DNA of 64,000 nt from Adineta steineri (Eukaryota; Rotifera; Eurotatoria; Adinetida; Adinetidae). Shown piece by piece: positions 52,357 through 64,000 of this stretch. Position 1 is the stretch's first letter; every line of letters begins with the position of its first letter. The notes under the pieces were generated by a model. That model did no database searches, was not told where the DNA came from, and saw only the letters and a list, made by a program, of their open reading frames with translations. The translations under genes were made by a program, and so were the position numbers. Location: NCBI GenBank assembly GCA_905250115.1, contig CAJNOI010000167.1, forward strand, positions 107,563 to 171,562, written 5' to 3'.

Positions 52357-53524
52357 CTAAAACAAAAATTATATAATTTAATTTATTAAAAAAAAAGAAA
52401 TTTAAACATACTATTAATGTATTCAGACAACAATGTGCATGGCATGACGTCTGCTTTCAAATAACATATACCATAAACTTAAAAACATCCAATCTAAAAT
52501 TTTAAAAATAATTCATTTGAAATCTATATCGCGAAAAAAACAACAACTTACCACCCGAGAACGTTAGTTCACAGAAGAAAGCCACTCTCTTATTTTATTG
52601 AGGGAAAAAACAGAAGAATAATTAACGGTGAAATTTGCTTGTTGTTTATCTAAAAAATACAAGTATTTCCATTAGAAAAAAAACTAAGTTGCTTTCGTTA
52701 AGAATCTTCTTTTTTTTCTAGTGATGTTAAGAGAAAATAAACGGAAAAATATAATGACAAGCTTGTAAACAATGTTAGTAAGGAAGGAAAAGCTTTTTTC
52801 TTATATATATATATTTTTCTCTACTAGAACGTTCGGTGAAATGTCAGTTAGTGCAAGGGAAAAACAAGATATGATGGCGTCAGAAAAAAAAAGAAACGAA
52901 CAAAACGCTAAATATCTATTGGATAGAGAATTCTCTTCATATTATATCGGATGTCTTGTGATATAATCTAGTCAAATAATATCCATATAAATAAAATCTT
53001 ACATAAAAATAAAATAATTTCATAAATTACTTTTATTACATTTATTAAAACAAAAATTTCTATTCAAAGTTTAATTCTTTTCCATACAATCGAAAGAGGA
53101 CTCTGTAATACATACTGAATATAATGATATAACATATGAGATCTAAAATTTGTATATAATGAATATGGGTATTGTATAAATAAAGTATAGTCAATGTATA
53201 TATATCGATATATATGTCATTATTGCTTTAATGTCGCAATAGGTAGTGCATTTGTGTAACTGAGCGTGACGGAAGGATAGATTTTCTTACTCATAAAGTA
53301 TACTACGCATGTTGATTATGTAGGAGTGTAAAGGTATACCGTAAAAACACATTAGTTATCATGAAAAAAATATATTTATAAGATATTGATCTGACTAGTG
53401 ATGCAAATATTTGTGAAGAGCATTGTGTTTTAATTGGAGAAGATTCTGCATAAGAATTACTTAATAGATGAATCATTCAATTATCTCAAATAATTTTTAG
53501 TGAAATAGAATCCAACTAACTGAT

Positions 53525-53852
53525 TTAACCATTTGAGACCCACGATTTAATCTATGGACGAAACCTCTTAAAAACTTGATATTTTATATGAGCATTGAGT
53601 ATTATCGACACTTCCATTGATACTTTAAAAAAATATTTTAAGTCATTTTTAACTTTTAGCCGTATCCCCCCTACGGGAATGATGAGAAATATTTTAGCCA
53701 CTTCCCTGGAGGTGTACCAACGGAAGCCGAAAAACTGACTCAGTAGGGTTTTTAATCTCGCACAAATATGTCGTAACTACGAACATTTGTTAAATATATT
53801 CGAAGTTTTTTAAAAACTAGAATTTTTCGCTAGGTGGGACTCAAAGGGTTAA
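53525..53852. mobile_element. piggyBac-like MITE with TTAA ends
   Basis: Left end TTAACCATTTGAGACCCAC and right end GTGGGACTCAAAGGGTTAA are reverse complements with two mismatches. TTAA at both borders is the target duplication made by piggyBac-type transposases, and a CCYTTTGAG start is common in that group. The 328-bp interior has no coding frame for a transposase. Confidence 0.8.
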
Positions 53853-54417
53853 CATAGGTAAAAATAATTTCATTTCAAATGTTGAATTATTGGTTCGGAG
53901 TATTCTCGAGTAGAAATTCTAAAATTTTTCTTACTTTCTTTTCTGGAATATTTGCTCGGAAATTGATGAAATATTCGAGAATAAAATTTGCAAAATTAAT
54001 ATTAGATATATCGGCGGGATCTTATTTGCGTTTCAACAGATGTTATACACAACGTGCTCTTAACGATCCCGGTAAACACATCCGATTTCCTCTCCATCAA
54101 TTCCTGTCTTTAAAACTCAGTCGGGATTATAATATTTATTTCCGGTACTATTCTTACCTATAATTCCGCAGAATTATTTTCACACTACAATATGTTGCAT
54201 ATCCTACGCATCTCTTCTTTAAAAGGATAAAATATTAAAAAAAATATTTGATTCTAATCAATTTTAAGTGAAATGATAATTGAATTACAACAGGATTAAT
54301 ATTATACTATTGAGATAAAATATAAATAGCTCGGATGTTATTGAATATAAAGGTAACGTTTATTTCCGGAAAATTCTTAACCGAGTACTAAATTGACGTC
54401 ATGATTCGATATATATA

Positions 54418-54480
54418 GTGGATGTGAGTATGAGTTTCGCTAAGAAATATATCTTTCACATACAGTCACATCTACATCCT
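54418..54480. repeat. Telomere-like hairpin, diverged copy
   Basis: GTGGATGTGAGTATGAG on the left pairs imperfectly with CATACAGTCACATCTACATC on the right. It is the most decayed of the family copies. Confidence 0.5.
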
Positions 54481-55626
54481 TCCTATTGTGAAGAAGTCAT
54501 TCATCTAGCAGATCAATAATGAGTCAGATCTGAAATAATGAAGCAAAATAAAATTCAAGGGCACTTCATGAACACATGAATAAAACGTAAACTATATTTA
54601 GAGCAGAGAAAGTGTTCGATGTACATTATAGATAGGCGATTGAAAATATTTCTCAAATATTATTTTTCTGATGTTTTTCTTTATTCTTATTAAATCGTGC
54701 TTTTCAAATATTAAAGAAAATGCACTATTAAAAGCGAGTAAATTTTTAAAGTTTTTATATAGACAATAACTGTACAGCACATTCGATATCATAAGACTAT
54801 TATATAGAAACTGAAGCGTCTAGCAGAAATGATGAAAACTAGCAAGGTAAAGTAATCTTTGAAGAAATCTATTTGATGATCAAGGGTGCATGATATCTAG
54901 TCAGAAGTAAGTCATATTTTTTATTTATCCATCATTATTAATGAATATTGACATTCACTTTTCGAAATTTTCACAACAATAAAATTGAATCTGAGGATCT
55001 ACAATACCTAAGAATAGTTCTAAAGAATAAATCAACAAAATAGAACTTATTTAATGTTAAAACTATTCAAGAAAAAAGAACATAAAAATGACCATGATAT
55101 AAACACAGTATACTTTTACTGGAACATTTTATCAAGGAAAATATTCTTCACAGTTATTTGTTGTTAATGGAATATGCGTTTTATACTGAGAAGGACATTA
55201 TAGACAATAATTGATTGAAAGAAAGACAGTTTTATACGAATAGCTTGAATTATTTCATTCAAAAAATAGAGTCACTAAACATATGTGTTATTTATGAATG
55301 GATCGTATTCTAGTTTTTGCTGTTAGAATGTTCTTTTCTAATAGCTAAATAAATACTTCAACATAAACATATTTGATTCGAAGGAACAAAAGTAAATAAA
55401 TAACTATATTGATTATTATCTTAATATAAAATTATATTTATATGAGACATTTCTCTTGCTAATATATATTTTTCATTTCCTTTTTTACAAACAGTAACAA
55501 TATTACAATAAGAACAAAAAAAATCAAGATTGACAAATAGATAACTGTGTATAACTCTTATTTTAATCTGACATATGTAGTGAAAGTAAACACCGGAAAA
55601 ATAGAAGAAAATCTTTTCATTTGCAT

Positions 55627-58380
55627 TTAATCTTCAGCACCACTACTATCGAATTTAAATTTAACTGGAGATTTTCGACTAAATGAAAAATAAATTATAT
55701 ATTATCATAGAAGAAATATAAACTTACAAATAAACATGATTATCATTAGTATCTTCATCAGAATCAGTAGGAAAAAGACGAACTCGAAGTGGATCAGCAG
55801 CAACCGGTGGTGGCGGTGGTGTTCTAAACAACAAAAAGATAAATATAGTTACTATCGATTAGAAATCATTCTAGTTAAGTTTGATGTATAACCGGTTCGA
55901 AATGATATAATTGATATCACTCTAGAAACTATCTGTTTTTTCTTTGGAATCTTTTATGATGACCTTATTGTTAAACAGCAAGGATTAGAATAATGACGGA
56001 TATCATACTTCTTTATAAAAAATACCTCAATTTTTGAATAGGCTATCTAAATATACATATGACTGAACAATAGAAATGTCTGTTCTTCTTCGAAATATGA
56101 CATAATTAACGTGTTTTGTCTTAAAATAATTGTAACTTACACTTGTGAATGATCATGAATAGAAAGTTGTTTTAAATCTTCTAAAAAATCAGATAGAAAA
56201 ATTAGATGATATAGAAAAGTAAATTTATTCGAACCATCTGAATGTTCGTCATGATAACCACCATAATTAGGTGGTCGTTTGGGTTTTTTAGTCGGTGTTC
56301 GACATCCATGACTAATAGGAGAATCATGACTATTCATTGATGAAAGAGTCTATAGGTAAATAAAAAATAAAAACTTATTAAAATATTTTTTAATCTAACT
56401 TGTTCATGTCTATGTTGATTAAATGCAAATGGTGAAATCATATTACAAATCTAAATAAAAATAAAAAACAGATTCAAATGAATCTTCCTGTTTTTTTTGT
56501 CTTACTTCTTCTCGAATTGTAGGACTATCAAATACATCTTTTGCTGTTGGTCGTTGTTGATAATTCGAATGAATCATTCGAAAAAGTAGTTTTCTTAAAT
56601 CCAAATCAGTTAATACTGATGTTATTTCAATTGGTAATTTTAATTCTCGAATATCTGTCCAAACATCACCATTCACAGGCATATCATAATCACTAACTAA
56701 TTCAAGTGCTGCTAAACCTAAACTAAATACATCAGCAGCTGGTGATATTGTTCCCGATAAAACTTCAAATGCAAGATAACGTGCATCACCATCTTGTGCT
56801 AATGTTGATGGCTACACAAAAAAAAGAACGACATTCAATCAGTTTTTTTCAAAATTCTTAATTATTTATTTACACTTCGTAAATCATGTACAATACCAAA
56901 ATCACATAGTTTAAGAATTCCATCGTTTGTAATTAAAATATTTTCTGGTTTAACCTTCAATAAAAAATGTAAAGATTAAGATAATTTTCTTAAAAGGTTA
57001 TAAACATACATCCATATGAACATAATATAATGAATGAAGATAAACAAGAGCCTACATAAAGATTTATTTTAATAGAAAAAAAAGAAACTTAAAATTTTAA
57101 TATTTACTTGACTTATTTGAAAAAGAAAATGCCAAATCATTGGTTGACTTATTTGATGTTCTGCAGAATATTCCAGTAAACTTTAAAGAGAAAGATTATA
57201 TATATATTCGTATATGAAATTATTAATTAACATACTTGCTTTGACAAAGTTCAGTTTGAATATATAAACGTTCACGTTCTTCCCATGCATGAATTATTTT
57301 AAGAATATTTCTATGTGTAGTAAGTGTTTCATGAAAACGAACTTCTTTTAATTTTTGATCACTGAAAAATTTAATTAGAAGGACAGTTTGTTTTTTTCAG
57401 AAACTTTTTTACCGATCGGATTTGCCACGAAATTTTGTTAATGAACGTTTAATTGCATATAATTGATTATCTTCTTTATGACGAACTTTATATACCTAGA
57501 ACATAAGAACAAATATTCATTTAGTTAGGGTTATTCTAGCAGTCGTAATAGATATTTTTTAAGATAAATATAATAATTAAATTATAATTGTTTTTTTATT
57601 TATGCCTAGAATGTAGACTCGTAAATATTCAATTCGATAGATTTTAGTTGAGAATAACAAGTCATATGTAACTGAATTACTATAAGATTCCTGATATGAT
57701 TGTCTGAGAAATATATGAAGTATACTACTTATCAATGCAGAAAAGAATATTAAATTTCTCTTCAATAATCATTCGATTAAGCTTGCAAATATCAGACCTA
57801 CAGTTTCAGAGGTACAGAATCTTCCTCGTATGCACCTCTGTATGGTTTAAAGATTTACGATGCATTCGTTTTTGTAAGAATAGAAAGAAATTGTTCAAAT
57901 AACTATGAGTGTTATCTTACTTCAGCAAATGAACCACGACCAAGACATTCCAGATGTTCAAAACATTCATCCCAATACGTAGATGTAGTTGATTTCGTAT
58001 AAAATGGACTTTCTAAAGCTGAATATATTCAACAAAAGTTAAATTAGATCACAAAATTTAATATAATACATACCAACACCAAATGTTTTTGAACTTACTG
58101 ATACAGCATTTGCTATTCGACTAGCAGCTGGTGTAAAATATCGATAAATACGACATGAAACAGGTTTTGGTGGTTGAGTTATAGCAATTCTTCGACGACT
58201 TGCCTTAATAATAAATATATATTATGAACTATATGTAAGAAAAATTAATGAAAATGATTTTTTGTTGTTGGTTCTCACTTTCTTGCTGGAGAATACATGA
58301 AATGAACTATTTGATGTACGCTCTGGTGAAAAGATTAATTCAGTTTCTGTAGTCATTCTTGTCTCATGTGACAAAGTCAT
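55627..58380 (-). CDS. PKMYT1: Membrane-associated Cdc2-inhibitory kinase PKMYT1 (Wee1 family)
   Basis: Inhibits CDK1 by Thr14/Tyr15 phosphorylation. Exons: 58279-58380, 58074-58203, 57921-58018, 57413-57495, 57236-57361, 57108-57180, 57010-57051, 56874-56954, 56506-56811, 56400-56450, 56141-56349, 55728-55823, 55627-55678; 482 residues. Family features: YWDECFEHLECLGRGSFAEV, AIKRSLTKFRGKSD, WEERERLYIQTELC, HMDVKPENI, LCDFGIV, GDARYLAFEVLSG (AFE where APE is usual), ADVFSLGLAALEL and a conserved tail with RPTAKDVF. The hydrophobic run FTFLYHLIFLSDFL in exon 56141-56349 could be the short membrane anchor expected of Myt1, or it could come from an unspliced 54-bp intron (56181-56234). The C-terminus is Pro-rich then acidic (PPPPVAADP, TDSDEDTNDN). 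Confidence 0.91.
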
Positions 58381-59523
58381 CAAAACAGAATCTTGAAATA
58401 AATAAAAAATAAAAATTTCTTTTATATATATATAATCAATGAAAAGTAGATTAAATTTTCAACAGAATGTGTGAACAATCAATGATGACATTGTATTTTC
58501 AAAAGAAAAGCGATTTAATTCTTTTTTCTTCAACTGAGTTGTATGACGTATCAAAAAAAACATAACTGTGAACAACTTAAATAATGATACATTTAATAAT
58601 GTCAAGATAGACAAAATACTTTTTTTATTTTTATAATGAAATATATTGTATTTATTTCTCAAGAACTTATATGAAAACTTATTCTGATATATATGTGTAT
58701 ATAAACTTGATAGGAAAAATATCATATGGTTTCATTCAATAGCCATAAAATAAACAAAAGCCATGACAAATGACAGTCATAGATGATTTTTTTTCTTTTC
58801 TGTTTATGATTGTAGATATAAACCATGTGAGTGTTGATTGCAATGACTGTCATATCATAAGAATTTCATCTATTTAATAATTAATAAACAACAAAATTTA
58901 TTGTTGCGATATACAATTTTTAGTTTTCTTCTCGTGCAAATCAACTTGTAGCAATCGCGTGCTCTAACAAGTGAATGTTTTTGTACTCAATGATACCTTC
59001 TGTATTTGTCGTCATTATATAGAATGAAAGAATACAAAATAAAATCTAAAAATGACATATAGATATTTAGTTTGATTTTGTCATCTCATTGTTTTATAAA
59101 TTCTATTATTAATTGTTCATATCACACACATAAAAAAAAGAAAGAGAAAAAAAGAAAAAGAAAACTTCGCTTTTTTTTCTTTTTGTTGAAACAGAAGGCA
59201 ACAGACGGTGTTTTGTTTTTAATAATTGATAACACATACGCACACATATGACAAATAAGAGTGAGACATTGTGTGTATATGTATGTATGTATGTGAATGT
59301 AGTATACGAGAAAAAAAATAGAGAACAACATCAATAATAACAACAGAGAAAAAAACGAAAGAAAAAAAAAATACAATTAGTCGAGCCCGAAGAGCAAAAG
59401 AAAGAGAGAGATTCTTTGTTTGTACAGGCGCAAATTAGAAAATAAGAGATAAATAATAAAGAAAAAAAAAACAATGTGCTCACAAACAACGTGAGATTAC
59501 ATTATTTTTTGATTTTTTTAAGA
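58381..59523. other. Intergenic spacer
   Basis: PKMYT1 upstream region and the 3' flank of BCL9. TATATA and GTAT runs near 59270-59300 and poly-A tracts; nothing else seen. Confidence 0.45.
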
Positions 59524-62500
59524 TCACCAATAAGGCGGTGGTTGTCCACCATCAACACTAAGATTTGAAGGTGGTGCTTGTAAATCATTAAATTGAGAGG
59601 AAAATTGTGAATCATTAGGTGGAAATTGTTGTTGCTGTTGAGAATCAGGCATATTTCCTGATGATGCATGATAATGAATTGTTCCTGGTTGAAGATCACC
59701 TGGTGGTCCACCGGGACCTAAATTTTGAATATTTAATTGTTGAATAGACATTGTTGCTGAAACATAAGTATTATTAATTGATTGTGGTGGAGGTAGTCGT
59801 CCATCATTTAAATGCATGGGATGTTGAGATGGATGTAAATGTGGATGCATATGAGGATGATGATGTGGTGGTCCCATACCAAAACTATCGTCCATCATAG
59901 GTGAAAAACGCATATGTTGTTGTTGATGATGACCAGGTGGTGGTGGACCAAGTGATGGATCCATATTATGCATTTTAAGATAATGTGGTGGTGGTAAATG
60001 ATGAAGATGTTGTTGCATTTGCTCAGATGGTGGCATTAAACCTTTTGATGAACGTGATTGACCACCAGGATGATGCATCATCATTCCATTTGGATCCATT
60101 GAATGATGTGGAGGCATCATTTTATACATATGTGGGTGTGGTGGAGGTAAATTACCAGGATGATGTGGATTAAATTGAGGAGGCATAGAATCTGGTGGTC
60201 CTAACATACGATGATGAGGATTCATATTCTAAAAAAAAACAAATTTTAAATTAAATTTTGAAAATAGAGAAACAAAATTATCATACTGCAAATTGCATAT
60301 GTTGTGGTGGCATATTCATATGTTCCATTGATTTAGACATATGACCTAAATTTGGACTATTTAATGATTGTTTTGATCCTTGATTATTTGTTGAATTATA
60401 TGGCGAATTTGATGATTGTAAACTATTTGTCATTTGAAGCATACTACTTAATGGTGGTGCCATATTTGATGTTGGTGTTTTTGGATCACTATTCATATCT
60501 AATGGTTCATCTTTTGTTGAATTATTATTTGACATCATTAATGGTGATGATAAATTATTGTTATTATTATTATTATTGTTATTATTATTTACTAATTTTG
60601 ATGAACGTGGTGAAGCAACTGGGCCATTTTGTGGTGTATGTCCTTGAGAAAGATGTGTAGGTGTTGTTGAACCAGATTGCTGCTGTTGTTGTTGTCCAGG
60701 TGGTAAAAGATTTGAATTATTATTTGGTGTATTATTTGAACGTCCTGATGGTGTCATTGGTTCATCTTTACATGAAGAAGACGATGATGGACCACCACTT
60801 GTTCCATTACCTGGTCGATAAGCTCGATTTAAATATCTAGTAATTATTAATTCTTCACCTTCCATACCTGAAAATAGAAAAAAATGATAATTCTGAACAA
60901 TATATATTTGTTTTTTTTCTTCTTCTTACCATATTCATTGTAATCCATTTGTGTTGGTGATGATGTTAATTGTACTTCACCAATATTACCTGGTAATTTT
61001 TTATTAGCTGATGGTAATGAATCTGGAATGAATTTTTCTGGCTGTCCAACTTTATATAAACGAGGCATTGTGGACGATTCCATTCTAGGTGAAAGTAATT
61101 TACCATTTGGTCCTAGATTACCGCCTCCTGACGTTGTAGCAATTGGAGGTGTTAATGATGATGGTGATGTTGAACAATAAGGTGGTGGATGTCCACGAAT
61201 TTGTTGAGATTTTCCTTCTAGGTGTTCCATTTGCATTTTATTCCACTCTCTTACTGCTTGTGATTGTGAATGATGTGGAGGAAGTGGTCCATATGGATCA
61301 CCAGGACCTGGTCCAAATTGTCCATGAAAACCAGGCGGCATTGATCCATTCATATAACCATGTGGTGGACCATTCATATCAAGCATCATTCCATCAGGTG
61401 GTCCTCTCATACCTGGTGGTAACATATGAGGTGGTGGTGGTCCAATACCCATCATATGGTGTGGTGGACCAACACTATGTGGACTGTTCATCATCATCAT
61501 TTGTTGCTGATGTGGATCCATAGGACCACCATTCATTGATGGTGGCATATTAGCAGCAGCAGCAGCTGCAGCATTTGCTTTTCCTCGTCCACCACGACCA
61601 CGTCCACCAGTAATTTTTGTTTTAATTTCATTTATTTTATCTAATTGATTCTTTCGATGTTTTATTCGTTCAGGTGTTAAATTTTCAATACCATCCGATT
61701 GTGATTGACCCATACCTAGCATTGGTGGCATACCACCCATACGCATGCCATGTGGTGGTGGTGGTGAACCACTCATCATATGTGCACCCGGTGGTAGAAG
61801 ATGACTTGGTGGTGGTAAACCACCAGGACCGGGCGTTAAACGACCAAATGGTGGTTGCTGTTGATGATGAAAATGTGGATGTGGCCAATTTGGTGGTGGT
61901 CCACCACCATTATGATGTTGTAAATGAGGATTATGATGTGGTGGACCAGACATCATCATTTGCATAGTTCGTGGTGATGGACATCCATGTCCTGGATTCA
62001 TATGCATTGGAGGACCACCAAGTAATGGATTGTGATTATTATTCGAAAGAGACTAAACAAAAATAATAATAAAATCTATTAATTATCAAACAGTTTCCAA
62101 TGGGATTTATCAACGTTTTCTTATTCTTCTCTTTTTTTTGCCTACTACTCAATTACAAACATTTCCCATGAGTTATACAATCATCTAAATGACATTTTAG
62201 CTATTTTTTTTTGTTGATAATATATTTTGTTAGAGTTTTAACTTACTGATAAATATTGAGCAGTACTTGGTAATGATTTATGATATTCAATTATATTTGG
62301 ATGTTCATTTTTTAACACAGATTCAGCTGCTTCATTAGCTAGTTGTGTTGTAAATACAAACACTTGATTATTTGCCTGTAAAAGTGGACTATCACTGGTT
62401 ATTGTATATTGATTACGTGGCGACATAGACATATAAGATGATGGTGGCATTATTGGAGGTAAAGATTGCTGTTGTAAAGATGGTGGTGGTGGTGTTTGTC

Positions 62501-63133
62501 GTGTGAGTAATGAGGAATTTGGTGTCGTTCTACCGGTATTATTAACTGATGGAGCAAAATCATAGGATCCAGGACCCATATCATTACCATTTCGAGATGG
62601 TGTTGAAGAAGGTGGTGGTCCATTAGATAAAGCTAAATAATTATTTGAGAAAAATATGTTACTTTTTTTTTTTTGTTCAAAATATAATTTCACTTACGAG
62701 TTCCTGTTCTACTTAATGATCTTTCTGAATCATTTTGTTCAGTTTTTTGTGGTTTTACAGAAGATGATGGATCAAAATCTATTGATGATGGATCAACAAG
62801 TTCTTCTAGTTTACGTTTATTTGTTTTATTATTCGTTTGTCTAGATGAATATATATCAGAATATTGATTCATTGGAGAATCAGATGAAGGAATTTGTTGA
62901 TGAGAATCATTTGTATGTAATAACATTGTTGCTGAAGGTAATGTTCCACTGTCCATTCCATTATTAACTAAAAACTAATTAATATACTTATCGATGAATA
63001 AACATGTACATATCTATATATATAATAGAAAAGCAAAATAAAACACACCACTATTGTCAATTGACGATTGTTGTTGTGCAGCAGTTATGGAAACTGATGC
63101 AGCCGATTTGGCTTTTTTGGCGCTGTTTTTCAT
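59524..63133 (-). CDS. BCL9: BCL9/Legless-like Wnt co-activator
   Basis: Nuclear adaptor that links beta-catenin to Pygopus. Exons: 63049-63133, 62698-62967, 62247-62632, 60930-62052, 60287-60867, 59524-60228; 1049 residues. A basic N-terminus and a Lys/Arg patch (NKTNKRKLEELVD) are followed by an HD1-like segment, VFVFTTQLANEAAESVLK, matching VFSTEMANKAAEAVLK of BCL9 that binds the Pygopus PHD finger. The HD2-like beta-catenin-binding helix reads LTPERIKHRKNQLDKINEIK, similar to LSQEQLEHRERSLQTL. An RGG-like patch (GGRGRGGRGK) and an Ala run come next. Most of the rest is disordered Pro/Gly/Met/His/Asn/Gln-rich sequence, as in other BCL9 proteins. The Met at 63133 is the first one in the frame that joins exon 2. 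HD1 and HD2 carry the identification. Confidence 0.86.
60558..60594 (-). repeat. Polyasparagine tract in BCL9
   Basis: An AAT/AAC run on the minus strand encodes about a dozen Asn between disordered segments of the BCL9-like protein. Confidence 0.75.
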
Positions 63134-64000
63134 TCGTATTGATCATCTACATTTATTAATATTCTATCTGAAGCAAAAAAAAAAAAAGAATGATAAGATG
63201 GTTTTTTTTGTTAGATGTTTCTTAATTTTTTATGAACGTCAAACAAGTAAGAGTGTGTGTACATTCGCGACACGTTCACGTACATACATTATGGGAGAAG
63301 GAGGAGAAAAATGTCAAAAAAGAACAAATAGCGGGTTGGCGCTCACTCTCTCCTTCTTACGTTCAATCTGCCGTCCGATAGTACGCTCTCTCTCGTTCTA
63401 TCTCTCTCTTTCTTCTTCCATTCATCGTGCTCGTTTGCCAAATACACCCAACAACTGTTCAAACTGAAAAGAGAACGAGGAAAAGAAGAACAAGAAGAGA
63501 AAAACGAACGCGTATGTGCACGAGTGCGTTGAACATCATTCATGCTCCGAGCATGTTACACGAACAGTAAAGAAGAAGAAGAAGAAGTAGCAGCATTGGC
63601 GGTCTGCATCACGTGAAAGGCGAACAAGAATAACAACAACAATAACAGATGCGTAAAAAACAACATCCCTACTATATAGCTCACTGTGCTCGTTCCCGCT
63701 CGCACACTGAAATGTCTCTATTTTTCCTTCGGTTTTTTCTTTTATCGTTCTTGTCGCTTCTTTCTTTACCCAGACAAAGAACCGATAGTGCAGTACCGAA
63801 CGCGAAAGAGCAAAAGATGGAAAACATCCTTCGTCTTCTTCTTCTTCTTCTTCTTCTTCTTCTTTTTCCTCTTCTTCTTCTTCTCTATTCTCATCATGAA
63901 GCTTTTTTTCTAGAGTAGCAGAAGCAGTACTACTGACACTCCTGCAGAATAATCAAATGAAACAAAGAGAAAAGGAAAAAAAAAGAAAGGCAGAAAGAAA
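63134..64000. other. BCL9 upstream region with purine/pyrimidine runs
   Basis: Probably promoter and 5' UTR of the BCL9-like gene. It has alternating CT-rich and GA-rich patches, an AAG run near 63571-63590 and a CTT microsatellite at 63832-63884. Open frames here are low-complexity. Confidence 0.45.
63832..63884. repeat. CTT trinucleotide microsatellite
   Basis: Interrupted (CTT)n, about 17 units, upstream of the BCL9-like gene. Confidence 0.9.

Larger units (their letters stand above)
52357..55626. other. Intergenic region
   Basis: Over 3 kb of AT-rich sequence between two minus-strand genes. It contains the piggyBac-like MITE at 53525-53852 and a telomere-like hairpin at 54418-54480. No gene recognised. 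Confidence 0.5.

Noticed and set aside
52405-52495. Possible upstream coding exon of the Fuseless-like gene
   Set aside because: The frame that joins the next exon meets a stop; the other frames do not connect. Left as possible 5' UTR.
53879-54163. 94-codon open frame next to the piggyBac-like element
   Set aside because: No resemblance to a transposase or host family; lies outside the inverted repeats.
63054-63918. Open frames on the plus strand upstream of BCL9
   Set aside because: They read antisense through exon 1 or through CT/CTT repeats.

Overview
The window looks like a bdelloid rotifer (Rotaria- or Adineta-like) scaffold. It is AT-rich and intron-dense. Nearly every gene is cut by GT-AG introns of about 45-70 bp, and the gene set is metazoan: Rap GTPases, RasGRP, PKMYT1, BCL9/Legless, Fuseless, a DPP4-family protein and a group II amino-acid decarboxylase. 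A 10-N run at 32181-32190 marks a scaffold gap. The assignment rests on gene content, intron style and telomere-like TGTGGG motifs; it was not tested against a database.

Layout. 1-1929 (-): partial type II membrane protein with a Thr-rich, mucin-like exon running off the left edge. 4.0-13.5 kb: three tandem paralogue pairs in a row, namely two Nup62-C-terminus-like coiled-coil genes (+), two pyruvate dehydrogenase kinases (+) and two Rap1-like GTPases (-). 15.0-16.2 kb (+): a small TTK/Mps1-like kinase with DLG instead of DFG. 17.8-22.2 kb (-): a RasGRP-type exchange factor with polyproline, REM, CDC25, EF-hands, C1 and coiled coil. 22.2-27.0 kb: gene-poor. 27.0-29.1 kb (+): a secreted Cys-rich protein with a Thr-rich exon. 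31.6-32.5 kb (-): an intronless class A-like GPCR with an assembly gap. 35.2-43.1 kb (-): a DPP4-family gene without its catalytic serine, preceded by what look like five alternative first exons, as in vertebrate DPP6/DPP10. 43.8-47.2 kb (-): a PLP amino-acid decarboxylase with a polyglutamate insertion. 48.0-48.7 kb (-): a small DEP-domain protein. 50.4-52.3 kb (-): a Fuseless-like polytopic membrane protein. 55.6-58.4 kb (-): PKMYT1. 59.5-63.1 kb (-): BCL9/Legless.

The spacers and some introns carry short non-coding inverted-repeat elements (488-656, 10117-10444, 17155-17442, 33134-33380, 37704-38167 and a piggyBac-like one at 53525-53852), an 85-bp tandem repeat, and at least seven copies of a small hairpin whose arms are built from GGGTGTG-type, telomere-like sequence.

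Functional links are mostly circumstantial. RasGRP proteins activate Rap/Ras, and both are here. The decarboxylase, Fuseless, the GPCR and the DPP6/10-like protein would fit neural signalling. No tRNA, rRNA, CRISPR array or intact transposon was recognised. Exon boundaries were inferred by hand from splice sites, phase and family conservation. For each gene with a full exon model, the exon lengths sum to a multiple of three.
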